A stretch of DNA of 64,000 bases, from contig OZ287696.1 of NCBI GenBank assembly GCA_965649825.1, positions 1,116,001 to 1,180,000 on the forward strand. The letters run 5' to 3'. Positions 22,142-33,270 of the stretch are shown in pieces (the first letter of the stretch is position 1; each line of letters begins with the position of its first letter). This DNA comes from Penicillus capitatus (Eukaryota > Chlorophyta). Made by a program: the position numbers and the translations under genes. The notes beneath the pieces were generated by a model. It was not told where the DNA came from, searched no databases, and saw only the letters and a program-made list of their open reading frames with translations.

Positions 22142-25100
22142 ATGGCGTCGGGACCTCAGAGTGAAGTCAAAGAGAAGTACCCGACCTGCTCCTCCATTCC
22201 CTTCGCCTACATTTCGCACTTTTTTGATAATTTAACCAATGCCAAGAAGCCACAGCAGAGGAAGCAACATTTGAAGGCGTTTCGTAAGCATTACGTCAAC
22301 CGAGAGGCCGATGATATTTTTCAGCTCTATCGCCTTCTGCTGCCTCACGTACACTTGTGAAATTTGCGGAGAAAGAGTGGGGGAATGTGTGATCGGTTTG
22401 TATGTAGCTTGACCGTATTCGTGGATCTTATGGACTGAAAGAGAGCAAACTGGCGGCAGCCCTCGTTGATGCCTGCAGCGAATCACGCAAGTCGAAAGTT
22501 GGAGAAGCGGTGTTCAATTGGAGGGATCCACGTTCGGAACATGCCGGAGATTTTGCTGCCGCTATGCACGAAGTGCGTTTCGTTGTTCGATCCAGAACAG
22601 CTAGAGTGATCCATGTGATCTCCAGCATCTGCTGAAGCACTTTTGCGGAAGGAAAGATGAAACCATCAGATCCATTGAGTACAACGTCGGCGAGCTCAAC
22701 GAAGACTTGGATAGACTGGCGACAGAGAGAGGAAGCACCAGGGCACTTGTACTGAGAGAGATGATTCTGAAATCCACGCCTTCCCAGATGATGTGGATCG
22801 TCCGGATGATCCTCGGCAGTCTGAAGGTCGTCTTCCTATGCAATGTCCTCAATACCATCTGCGCTCATGTATGGCCTGCAGGTTGGGTTATCCGAATCAA
22901 TGGTACTGGCCGATTTCCACGAGGATGCAGTCAAGCTTTACGATGCCACGACAGATTTGCAAAGAGTCTGTTCGGTGTTGAAGAATCCATCTGTTCGCCA
23001 CAACATCCAAGTGCATCTCCTACTAGCTGAAGGAAATGGACATTGAGCGAGTGTGTTTACACGTGCCAGGATATTGAGCTTGGCAGTTCTGCCCAGCCGC
23101 AGAGGGTGATGAGAAAGAGCTCTCTGAAGGCGGTGCTGTCGTCCATGGGTCTCAGAGAATTTGTCATCGAAGTCAAGTTCGATGGAGAACGTTGTCAGGT
23201 GGGGGTCTGGGTAGTCGAAAAGAAATGCATTTCTCTGTGTTGTGCAGCTGCACAAAATGGGAGATACTTTTAAGTATTTCAGTACCAGAGGTGTCGAACA
23301 TGGCGAATACTCTTCCTTCAAGATCTTTAACATTGTTGCCAAGAGACAGATCCTGAAAGAAAACTGCATTCTCGATGGCGAGCTCGTTATCTGGAACAGA
23401 ACCAGGTGAAGTAACATATGTGTCTTCCCGGCGATCCTAACAAGACCTCTGTATACCAGTGGCTGCTTTGAACCCTTTGGCAGTCTTCGTGCGACGGTTA
23501 ATGTGGCAGTGGAGGGTGTGAGGAAGGATGAGCCTGTTGAGTATGATGATTTTCGAGAGGAGGGCGATGACAAGAGGGTCCATCGTTTACCAAACCTGGA
23601 GGAGTTAGAGCTGGTGTACATCGTATTCGATGTGCTGTTTGTCGATAACCGTAGCGTTCTCTCTCTGCCTTTGTCAGAACGCCACAAGATATTGAGATCT
23701 GTCATCAAGGATGCACCGCTGAATGGCATCCCTATGGGAAACGGTCTCAAAGGAGCTCTGATCCCCCTTATACCGGACAAGACATTTCTCGGCGAACAGT
23801 GCCTGTCAAAGAAGGGTGCTTCGCTCGATGATATCGTCGAAATGTTCAACCGTGCTATCTCTATGCAGGTCCCTCTGAGATTCTTTGCTTTTGCGCTGTA
23901 TAAAACACAATGTGTCAAAAGGAAGAAGGAATCGTCGTGAAAGCGTTGGATTCTCCATGGACAAGTAATGACAGGAGTGACAAATGGGTCAAGATGAAGC
24001 CAGACTATATATCAAATCACGAGATCGATGCCGTCATCATTGGAGGCTACTATGGCAAGGGGAAGCATACGAGAACAGTATCAGAGTTCTTATTGGGCAT
24101 CCTGGATACCACTGAACGAGAAAAGAGATATGTCTCATTCTGCAGGTCCGACCGACAATAACACCTGTGACACTCTGCTATCTTTCTGTCCCTGTCCACA
24201 ACAGAGTCGGAACAGGACTGTCAGAACGAGAAAGACTTCAGCTGGAGAATCTCATCTGCCCCAACCTCAAGAAATTCAAAAAGGCTCCTAAGTATTACAG
24301 GGTGAGCGGTCACCACAAAGAGACACCCGATGAGTGGATGGCCGAGCCACAGTCCTCTGTTGTGCTGGAAGTATGCCCTTTGTTCTTAAGCAAGCAGAAA
24401 AGGTACCTGTGTCTTGGCTGTTAGGTAAAGGCTGATATCCGTACCATTCCGAGTGAAGTATTTGCTGCGGGATATACATTGCGATTTCCTCGAATCACAC
24501 GTCTGCGATTGGACAAGGGCCCTGAAGACATCATGACCATTCGAGAGCTGACAGATCTGGTGCTGCATCACAGTGGGACGCTCTCTCGCAGGAAGACATC
24601 TGAAGACACGCCGAGCAGAACGCCCAGAAACAGGAAACGTGCTTTCTCCTTACCATCTCAGTTCAGTTTGACACCCTGCAAGACACGTCGAAAACAGAAA
24701 ATGGTATTGGATGGCATGATCGTATGCTTTACGGATTATGGACATCACGGAAAGGAGAAACTCGAAAACCTTGCACAGGAGTTGGGCGCCATCGTGTTTA
24801 TGTCTCCTTCCCGTCGCTGTCAGTTTCTGTTGGGATCGGATCGAACGGAACAGAATGTGCAGCGCATCATCAGAGACGGCAAGCACGATGTTGTGTCAGT
24901 CGAATGGCTGATTGGATGCGAAGCGCATCAAAGTAGAATAGCCCTGAAGCCACGCGACTACATTTGTCGCTCGACAGAGGCACAGCATGAAACCACGACT
25001 CCACACTTTCTCAAATTGTGGTGTGGTGTGGTGCAGGCGGTGCACAAAATCACTTCACTGTTGGTCGGCGAAGATCCTGGAACGGATCTCGAAGCACAAG

Positions 25101-26432
25101 ATATTGAACAGATTGTGGAGCATCACATGAATCAAGAGACCATAAGATTGCGACACAGAAAGGATCTCGCACATCGGACGGTGCGTTGTGATGAGTTGAA
25201 TATGGAGGAACTGTTTCCTGGGAGCACAGCACTGAACAGCTGTCGGTTCTATCGAATGAAACTCTTAGATGAACCGCGCACTGGATCCAGCAGTTGGCCT
25301 TCATCTCTAAGGTCAGAAGTCATGAATAGAACCAGAGTACTTCAATCGGAGTTGGATGCACTGGCCGTTGAATGGAAGGTGATGATCATTTCTCTCGGCA
25401 CATATGGCTTACTGTCGCCGTTTAGGTGACCCGACATGGCGGGACAATGAGTGAGATGTTTGGCCAGATGGTTACACATATTCTGTTTGATGGAGAAAGT
25501 GATGCGGCGCTGAAATCGCCAGGAGACTTCCTTGCTTGTATGTCAAAGCAAGATACCGACATCGATTTTCGATGGCTGCGGACATCTCTGGAGAAGGAAC
25601 GTTTGTTCCTGATCCACCAAAGGCAAGAACTGCAAGCTTGTCTAAGCGGCTCACAGAATTATGTGCCTTGCAGTTGGTTGCTGCAATTGGATTTCCTAAA
25701 TGATCTGAAAGAATTCTCCACGACGATTGATGGACTGCCTGTCTTCATGAAATCGAGCGTTCGAACAGATCAACAGAAGCGGGAGAAAGTTCTCTCTGTT
25801 GATCATTGGCCATGGAATGCATACATTCACGAGGATGACCAGGGATGCCCTACACCAGCCAAAAAAGCAAGGCGGGCGAAAACAACCAAGAGTGTGAGTA
25901 AAGACAGTCCTGCTGCGATGAGTTTGTCCTGGACGACGGTTCAGAGAACACCGTCCTCTGCGAAGAAAGTGCCACGGTATCATCGCCGTCCAATCGAGAG
26001 TGCCGTCTGCACACCTCAGCCAAAGAGAGTGAAATCTCTTAGGCAGGAAAAGGACTCGACGCTGCTGCCTCCCGAAGGTTATCGAACAATAATTGCTTGA
26101 CGAGAGATCTCAAATATTTACTGAACACAGGAGAGCCGTCGGGTTCATCAAAAAGGCATGGATCGAGGAGGTTAAGCTTCTTCGATGCTATCCTTGGTGA
26201 TGTGACTTCCGATGACGAGATGCAGTTGGAAGAGGAGGAGGTCGATGATGTCACTCCTGTTGTTGAAGAGACGTCCATCTATGCGAAGAAAAGACGAGCG
26301 GTTTCTGAAACACCTGAACCTGTGAGCACAAGATTGAGGAGCCGTTCATCTTTGTCCTCTACCGAAGAGTCAAAGACACCAAAGAAGAAGAAAATGAGCA
26401 TACGTGACAAGCTGAATTCGCTGAGAAGGTGA
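22142..26432 (+). CDS. LIG4: DNA ligase IV
   Basis: ATP-dependent ligase of non-homologous end joining. Domain order: an N-terminal DNA-binding domain (IPFAYISHFFDNLTNAKKPQ, then GSYGLKESKLAAALVDAC and NWRDPRSEHAGDF); an adenylation domain with the lysine motif FVIEVKFDGERCQVG; ILDGELVIWN; EEGIVVKALDSPWTSNDRSD and KWVKMKPDYI; an OB fold (IIGGYYGKGKHTRTVSEFLL); then ITRLRLDKGPEDIMTIRELT. Two BRCT regions follow (MIVCFTDYGHHGKEKLENLA ... SVEWLIGC; VTHILFDG ... DFRWL). About ten small introns are present. The tail after BRCT2 is long and basic. A last exon from about 26040 to 26432 ends IRDKLNSLRR. If that join is wrong, the gene ends at 26100. Confidence 0.9.
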
Positions 26433-27092
26433 GATGACCGGAGAACCCCATCCGAGAAAATGATGCATACTGAAACGGCATGTCTGTTGATGGACCGCCA
26501 ACATAGATGCTTGCGGACTGTATCTTCGCAGATTAAGTCAAACAAGGTTACGTAGTAATTTGCACGGTGCATCAGTCGAGATCCTTGGGAGATGATATCT
26601 GGCGAGGAAAGCCGCCGGGGCAGTTCGCGAGTGCGTCTATCTATTATCTCGATTGATCGATTCTATCGTTACAGTATTGTATCCCGGGTGTGCTGAGTCG
26701 GACGAAAAATCTGAAGAAGGATGCATGGAGTGCGTTTTCCTTTTTGTCTCGATTCTGACGAAACAACACTTTTGTCACCGTCGGTTCTATGGCAATGTAC
26801 TTAACCAGATCGTCGTATTGCTTCGATTAAGGTCAATCATTTCAGCTCTTTTCCTTCTGCCATTCTGACACAGATCATTGGTATTATGTACGACGTCCCA
26901 TCGCCTTGTGATCTGACGCATAAGCAACGTTCATAATGATAACAGGCCCCTCATGCATCTCCTGTCCACCGACCGGCGTCCGTTTTCATGCTGCCAGCAA
27001 AGGAATCGGTATTGGTGCGAGTCTTGATACCTGCTGTTTGTTCTGCATGGAGTACATTGACGTCATTCTGCGTTCGTACAGTGTCGTTTCGA
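26433..27092. other. Intergenic region
   Basis: No convincing coding frame. It contains one TTGATCGATTC-type palindrome near 26650, and the 5' flank of the TFIIE-alpha gene. Confidence 0.5.
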
Positions 27093-28769
27093 ATGGGGAG
27101 TCATGCAATCTATCAAAGCGGTCCTTCAGTATTCAAGAAGCTCGCGCGACTCGTCGCCAGGACGTTTTACACGGGACCCTGTCCACCTCGTCCAGACGGT
27201 CCCACGTCTCGCAGGAAATGGGACAAAGTGTGTGACGCGCCGTCATTTCGTCCTCCGTCATCTCACACATCACTACCCTCTTTAGGTGGACACGACCGGC
27301 ATTGCCATTATCATACTAGACTACTTAACCCAACATGAGTGGGTCCGAGAAGAGCACCTTTTACAGGAGCTCAAAATTGCACCGAAGCTTCTACTACGAG
27401 CCCTACGTTACTTGGAGCAGGAACGCATTCTGAGAAGTGACAGTCGTAAAGAAGGCAAACGTGCTCAGGCTAAAGATATTGTGGTGTTGGCCACCAAGAG
27501 TGAGAAATGCTGATGTCATTGATTCAGTGACCGAATTGTCTATACAGAAGATACGCCGCAACAGCAAGATGCAACAGAGAGTGACGCCCCGCCGAAACCG
27601 CTTTTACAGTCCTATTGGGCAATCGACTATCCGTCCTTCTGGGATGTCCTGCGACTTAGACTGCATCTGATGAAGTTCAAGATTCGGGTGCGTTGCCGTA
27701 AGGATGAGCGACTGAGATGATGTGTGATTCTTGGAGAGTAGTCGGAAGTGGAGGACACCAATGCGGTCGTGGACTACGTCTGTCCTAACCCGCAGTGTGA
27801 GAGTCGATATACGACGTTCGATTTTCCGTCACTACTCGATCGGAAGACAGGACGCATGATCTGCGAGAACTGTGGAAACGAAGTGCTGGAGGAGTTTGCA
27901 AATGAAGGGAGTACAGGAAAGATGGAGGATCGCGGAAAGCGGAGAGATGTGAGATACCTATTGTCTATGCACTCATGCCATGATCTGCATCGAGCAGGAC
28001 ATGAAGGCCACACTGAAAAGAATGGATACAGAACTGAAGCTCATTTTGGATCTGATGAATCAAGCCAAGGATATCAAACCGCCGGATTTCGGCAGCCTTG
28101 CAGATTGGGCGTACGAGCAGAATGCAAAGAAAGCCAAACAAGCACAAGGTCAATTGCCGATATCGAATTGGCAGCTGTCGTCATCTGCCGTCTGACCAGG
28201 GGCGCAGCAGGACAACGCAGAGAAGGATGTGACATTTACGATGAAACTAACTGAAAAATCGCCATTGAATGGGATGGGACAGGAGAAGAGGCGTTCCATC
28301 GATGCATCCAAAGAGATACCTCCATGGATGATCAAAGGCAATCGCACAATGGTTTACGTCTAGATTCTAACGATAGCAAGGACCGTACTGTTGTGTGTAC
28401 CTATAGGAGAAGACAGCAGACAAGAATAAACAGGATACGCTCAAGAGACGTGCCGCAGATATTCTGCCGCCGCCACTCAACTTCCATCCGTCTCACTCTT
28501 CACCGTCTTCCCCGTCCGCGGCACCTTTCGTGCCTCAGATTCAATCTCCTTTGTCCAATAAGCGGATCAAACTGGAGTGGCCTAGTCGTCTACCATCCAC
28601 AACGGAAGATGATGACGGGATCGAATGGGAGGAGGCAGGAGTGTCAGAGAAAGACAGGGGAGGGGAGATGCAGCGAGACGAGATCCCGTTCGATGAAGAG
28701 GCGGCACGATTGGCCGATATCGAATCCGATCTAAGAACGAACTCCGGATGGACGACGGTGCAGAAATGA
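27093..28769 (+). CDS. TFA1/GTF2E1: Transcription initiation factor IIE, alpha subunit
   Basis: A general RNA polymerase II factor that recruits TFIIH. Exon 1 starts MGSHAIYQSGPSVFKKLARL and VARTFY. After an intron ending CTTTAG comes the winged helix (VREEHLLQELKIAPKLLLRA, LRYLEQERIL). An exon with AIDYPSFWDVLRLRLHLMKF follows. The zinc ribbon is YVCPNPQCESRYTTFDFPSL ... RMICENCGNEVL. A helical stretch comes next (EQDMKATLKRMDTELKLIL). A Pro/Ser-rich linker leads to an acidic C-terminus (TEDDDGIEWEE ... NSGWTTVQK). The order matches TFIIE-alpha throughout. TFIIB lies in the same window on the same strand, with no sign of co-transcription. Confidence 0.85.
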
Positions 28770-28859
28770 GCCGATCTGTAACGACAATATTCACGTTGTA
28801 TGGGGTCACTGTGCTGTCACGTTGTCACATGGTCTCAAGCGGAATGTGATTTTTCGACG

Positions 28860-30088
28860 ATGGTCCGTTTTCAATGGTATACCGACGATGGCAGCGTTGG
28901 CCAAGTCCTTCCAGGAAATTTCGTCCAGGACCCGACGGCCGATGTCTGTTACGTCACTGCCGAAATAAAAGTGAGTGGTGCGGAAAAGAGTGACGTCGTC
29001 GGCAAGGAAGAGCGTCCTGTACAGGTACAAGGTCAACGTTCGACCGTTGAGGCGCAGATCACTCTGCCCAAAGACTTCTTAAGCGAAACGAAGGTGACGC
29101 TCTCTGACGTTTCTGAACTTCTCCTGAATGAGGGGGCGTTTCGGGATAGTCAATAGGTTTGGCTTTGGCCCTGGGTGAACGGGGGGCTCAAGGGAATTCG
29201 AAGATTCTAGCAGACCTGGCCAGCTCTTTAGCGAGACAAGGTCAGAGGCAACCGATCGAAGTTGTGGGGAAGCTATGTGTTGTTCAGGGTATGTTGTGGT
29301 GCGGCATTTGGTGAAATTCGATGAACAGAGAAAACAATCGGAGATTCAGAAGACGATCCACGCCTGTATGGCCTCTCCCTATGCTCGACACGTTGACAAA
29401 TGGATACTCATTGGTAAACAGTCTTATCGGGAGTATGCGTGTGTATTGAGTCCTTGCGTGAAGGCATGGGTGGGAGCAGTCACATCAGCAGTTCGATCTC
29501 ACCTTTCTTCAGAGACGTGTTGGCCGCGTTGATGTTTGCGGCGAGTCCATTGACGGTGGTACGTCTTTCAGTTCAGCAAAGGGAGTGCCCTGTCATGGTA
29601 TGTTTGTGCAGAAGCATGTTTCTGAACCTGAAGTATCATTGAGAGCACCAGAAGTGAGACCCATACCATTCATTCCATCCATTTCATCCCAGGAGCATAT
29701 AGGTTCGAGAAGACGTTCCAATTCTGTTCCTGCATCCCTCTGTGGCCGAGGCATGCTCTGCCGAAGAGTTACGGTCTCGGCTGAAACGGAAGTCTTCACG
29801 CTTCATCAAGTACATGAACATCCCTGTAGTGCTCATCGATGATGTAGCCTCGATCTGAATGCTGTCACATCACAGGACGTGGATCAAAACTTTAAAACAT
29901 CACGTGGGAAGAATGCCGCCCATCTGGTGTCATCATTCGTTGTGTCTGCCGTTTTGGAATTCCTAAACGTTTTGGAGAGCGATCGACTGGATGACTGTCT
30001 GATACCATCCCTCGATCAAATCCCTGTACCGGATGTGACATCCATGGAAGGAGAAGAGATGGCAACGAAATCGCCGGCCGGAGCATGA
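28860..30088 (+). CDS. Unrecognised multi-exon protein
   Basis: Starts MVRFQWYTDDGSVGQVLPGN and reads through about 95 residues. Later blocks are GNSKILADLASSLARQGQR and QPIEVVGKLCVVQ. A GTATGT donor follows, then SPFFRDVLAALMFAASPLTV or an alternative frame, then SSRFIKYMNIPVVLIDDVA. The last exon (29880-30088) encodes NAAHLVSSFVVSAVLEFLNV and an acidic end. The exon joins between 29100 and 29800 are not resolved, because more than one frame is open. The composition suggests a folded alpha/beta protein. I considered a proteasome-assembly-chaperone-like fold and did not find enough to claim it. It ends 24 bp from the convergent neighbour. Confidence 0.5.
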
Positions 30089-30112
30089 GACGTTATACAC
30101 TGTGCATCGGCA

Positions 30113-30791
30113 TTAAGCAGATGGCCTCTTACTGAGATAAGTCAAGAGACTTGGTGGGAGTGTTAGGTATGGCTTTCTCGACTCCCACTCGTTTTGTAAT
30201 TCTTTCAGATGCTCTTCTCGCTGCTGTTCTCTCTCAACTTTCCTCTCGGCTGCCTCCTTTCTTTCCTTGACCACTTTCGCTTTATCCCTCTTGAAATGGT
30301 GAGGTAATGATTGGCAATGGATAGGATGCGGGGGCAGTTACCATGCTTTGCCTCCATCGTTTCCATTTTCGCTTGAATGCGTTGCGCCCATTCGATTGGG
30401 GCTTCATCTCAAAGTAGAGTTGATGCAGATTTATGCCGGGCAGTTCTTCTAACGTTGGAAAGACGGTGCGTTTGGGTGGAATCTTTGGACGGGGTTTGGC
30501 ATCGTGAGACGTTTCAAATGTGTGATCCTTTGGGGCATAGTAGAAACGTGGGTCGCCTCTTGCTCGATAACGCCAACGTCTATGCGTCCAACAGTAACCT
30601 ATGGAGGAAGGATCACACGAATCATTAAACGCCAACGTGGAGCCGGCAAGGCACTTACTCTGTCGAACAAGTGCGCTTGTAGAATCACCAGATGTGGGAT
30701 GATGCAAGGGATTGGCACTGCGAGGGGCCATCGTCGACGGGGTTGCCAAGAACGGCACTTTGAGTTCACGCACAATTCGATATCTCCACAT
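30113..30791 (-). CDS. Basic, probably organelle-targeted protein of unknown family
   Basis: Three exons. The N-terminus MWRYRIVRELKVPFLATPST is rich in Arg and hydrophobic residues, like a mitochondrial presequence. A 60-nt intron starting GTAAGT joins SALVRQS to YCWTHRRWRYRARGDPRFYY. The body continues KIPPKRTVFPTLEELPGINL and HQLYFEMKPQ. A second short intron leads to a charged coiled coil (KAKVVKERKEAAERKVEREQ) and the ending PYLTLPPSLLTYLSKRPSA. High Lys/Arg/Trp content and a short length suggest a mitochondrial ribosomal or assembly protein, which is inference. Its start is about 21 bp from the divergent zinc-finger gene, so they share a promoter. Confidence 0.55.
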
Positions 30792-30812
30792 CTCCCAGCG
30801 CCTAATGACTTC

Positions 30813-31258
30813 ATGCAACGCTCCGCGTATTTGTCAGTCGTTCGTATTAAAGCGATTGCCGATCGCGGACGAGGCCTTCGTTTATCACGATCCGTGTCGA
30901 ACGTCAACGTACGACGGAGGGACGCGAAAGTGAAGGTGCTGTTTGATGACGAAGCAAAATACGAAAAGCCCGAGATCGATCTGCCAACCGATTTTTTCCA
31001 CTTCTGCGAAATCTGTGGTGCGGTTTTCGTGATCTCACCTGGAGGCCAGTCAGATTCTCAGGCACTGGTGGTGGAATCATTGAATGCGAGACATGTGATG
31101 GGAAAGGATACGTTCTGACACGAGTGCGTGATGCATGACGATCGTATCGCACGTCGCTTGCTGTTCAGCCAGGAGGGGCGGGCGTCGCCGATCGACGGGG
31201 TCAAGCCCGATGCCGTGTCTGCAACGGAATGGTGTCTCGCGCGTTTTGTTCGGAATGA
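30813..31258 (+). CDS. DnaJ-type zinc-finger protein, BSD2/LQY1-like, probably plastid
   Basis: Three exons with precise small introns: 31018-31061 (44 nt) and 31124-31168 (45 nt). Splicing creates the cysteine-rich array: FFHFCEICGTGGGIIECETC, then DGKGYVLTRPGGAGVADRRG, then QARCRVCNGMVSRAFCSE. This gives three CxxC pairs and a final lone Cys, like the DnaJ zinc-finger fold without a J domain. The unspliced frames break this pattern, so the introns are well supported. The N-terminus is basic with Arg/Ser and may be a transit peptide. Relatives such as BSD2 and LQY1 assist Rubisco or photosystem II assembly. That role is inferred from family only. Confidence 0.72.
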
Positions 31259-31653
31259 TGAGCGATCGCCGTCGATCTAGGGGTGCATACCGTGTCCGAT
31301 GTGTGCCGGAGCAAAGGGCCGATTACGATCGCCGCGCGATCCTCGACTCGATTTTCCATCGCATCCGTTTGACACGTAAAGGTATCGACGCGATTGCGAT
31401 CGTACGGCCAGACACACAATGCGACGGTGTCGAGCTCGATCGCCGCATCGTTGTGTATCGATGGCCAATAGAAAGCGATTTTCGATGACTCGATGATGAA
31501 AACTCCAGTTTTCGAGACAGATACGGATCACATATTTCTCAGTCTTTACAACAATCCATGCAATTTGTGTCAGGGTGGCGAACGTACGCAGCATCGCCAG
31601 CGTCTGTCATACGTCTTGTCATGGAATGTATGTGGTTTCATGGCGTTTCAAAC
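31259..31653. other. Intergenic region rich in CGATCG and TCG words
   Basis: It contains many CGATCG and TCGA palindromes and no convincing exon. It is the 5' flank of the ferredoxin gene. Confidence 0.45.
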
Positions 31654-32374
31654 ATGTTGCGTCGGTTTTCGCGAACGCTTAGCGCGTATACGGCCATAAC
31701 GCCAAGCCATAGTGTTCGTCCTTCATGCACGAGTCTGAAAGACTGGACAGTGGGAACGACGACCACGATTTCGACGTCGACAGAGAGACGACATGGACAC
31801 GACGGCGATGTCGATCCAAACACTCCCACGTTGTTTTTGAAACAGAAATGATCTGTCGTAACTATTGAGTTGAGTTTAACAGTATTGGAGTGACATTTAT
31901 CGAGAAAGACGGCAGCGAACGGTCGATTCGGGCTCCACTCGGCAAGGATCTTCTCACACTGGCCCATAGCAATGACATCGACCTGGAAGGTCACACAATC
32001 TTTCTCGTGAAGATTCTGCCTCACTCTTGCGAAGGCGCTTGCGAAGGATCACTGGCTTGCTCTACCTGTCACGTTATCGTCGAGGTATTTCGATGGTGGT
32101 TCATCGATGCCCATGGAGCATGTTTCTGTGCTTGGCAGGATCAAAAGTTTTATGATCGATTGCCCGAGCCAGAAGACGACGAGAATGATATGTTGGATCT
32201 TGCATTTGGTCTGACAGAAACGTCAGGCTTGTTTTGGCATTCATTGGCTTGTCTGTTTGATAGATTCGTAACAGGTCGCGATTGGGATGTCAGATCAAAG
32301 CAACGCCTGAATTGGATGGTCTGCGAGTGCGTATTCCGAGCGCTTCACGCAATATCGGCAGAGAAGTGGCTTGA
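31654..32374 (+). CDS. Mitochondrial [2Fe-2S] ferredoxin, adrenodoxin type
   Basis: An electron carrier for Fe-S cluster, heme A or ubiquinone synthesis. The first exon encodes a presequence, [20 protein letters not shown]. After an intron ending TTTAACAG the mature domain begins [20 protein letters not shown]. An intron inside the cluster loop joins DIDLEG to [16 protein letters not shown], giving three of the four cluster cysteines. Further exons give [20 protein letters not shown] and [20 protein letters not shown], which has the fourth cysteine, and the end [11 protein letters not shown]. The LPEPEDDE and RLGCQI blocks separate it from plant-type photosynthetic ferredoxins. The extent of the first exon is approximate. 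Confidence 0.85.
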
Positions 32375-32477
32375 TGTGCAACCCACCAGAGCACATCGTA
32401 TTCGATGATGATTATTTGTCGTCCCACAAAATATTCCCGCTGAAGCTGTCCTTCTCTCAACAATCGCATGAACACTG

Positions 32478-33080
32478 TTAAAAAATAGAGTCATCGAGGT
32501 CATCATCGATGGAGTATATGGCACGACGCAACACACCGTGTGCAAAGTCGCGAATCAATCGGAGAATGGGCAAAGTATTTCTCTGTCTTTTTCTTTTCGC
32601 GTTCGCGGACGTTTGTTAAATTCAACGACGTCGAATGGATCAAGAGATCGAACTCTCGACAGATAACGATGTCTGGTGCAATCGCTTTCTCCGATCGGTC
32701 GATCGATTCTACGATTGGATAACGATGTGTGGTGCAATCGCTTTCTCCGATCGGTCGATCGATTCTACGATTAGAGAATAATGTATGGCGTAGATAACCA
32801 TGAAGCCGCAACAAATGATCGGCCTGTCCTCTTTATTGCCATTCTCTAGTCATTTCTTCGACGTTATCCAAGTTCATCCTGCAATATGGTTTGGCAGTGA
32901 CAACGTCATTGTCCTTCGCTTTAGAGGTCAGACGTTGAACAACACAGTTGCCGGTCACGACGGACCTTCACTTCACCGCAAGGATAGCCTCTTGCCATCG
33001 ACAGATCCAAACGATTCACCCATTCCTCTTCTTTTTTATGACATCGATGATCATGTTCCATTTTGTTGCAGCGACGTCGA
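32478..33080 (-). CDS. Possible small minus-strand gene, poorly resolved
   Basis: A protein-like last exon reads NTLPILRLIRDFAHGVLRRA, then IYSIDDDLDDSIF and a stop at 32478. A possible first exon near 33080 starts MEHDHRCHKKEEEWVNRLDL and SMARGYPCGEV. The region between is mostly the 56-bp tandem duplication and would be an intron. On the other strand an uninterrupted 130-residue frame (32800-33192, IGLSSLLPFSSHFFDVIQVH) competes for the same DNA. I cannot decide between them, and both could be false. Confidence 0.25.
32662..32790. repeat. 56-bp tandem duplication, two copies plus a decayed third
   Basis: Copies begin at 32662 and 32718 with a 56-bp period. They differ at two visible positions. 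A third copy from 32774 matches only in its first bases. Each copy contains the palindromic word GGTCGATCGATTC. The repeat sits in noncoding DNA. Confidence 0.9.
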
Positions 33081-33270
33081 ACGCACAATACTTCTTAGAA
33101 CAATAACACATGCGCGTGATCCATTTCTTCAAACGTGTCGTTTAGTGTCACCGATTCCTATCGCGATAATCTTTTTGAGTTTCTGCCGATGACACATGGA
33201 ATGGCTGCGGCTTAAATGCGCTAGATGAGCATACACCTGCGTCGTCTGTTTTCACTGTTCGGTCGCGAAG

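Noticed and set aside
22142-26432. Two separate genes, a ligase and a BRCT protein
   Set aside because: The exons run in the family order through the OB fold into BRCT1 and BRCT2, with short introns and no promoter-sized gap.
32662-32790. CRISPR-like repeat array
   Set aside because: The copies are directly adjacent with no spacers, only two full copies exist, and the DNA is eukaryotic nuclear.
32503-32814. Minus-strand 103-codon frame across the tandem duplication
   Set aside because: Its sequence is largely the translated 56-bp repeat, with repeated SIDRSE-like residues. This is a repeat artefact.
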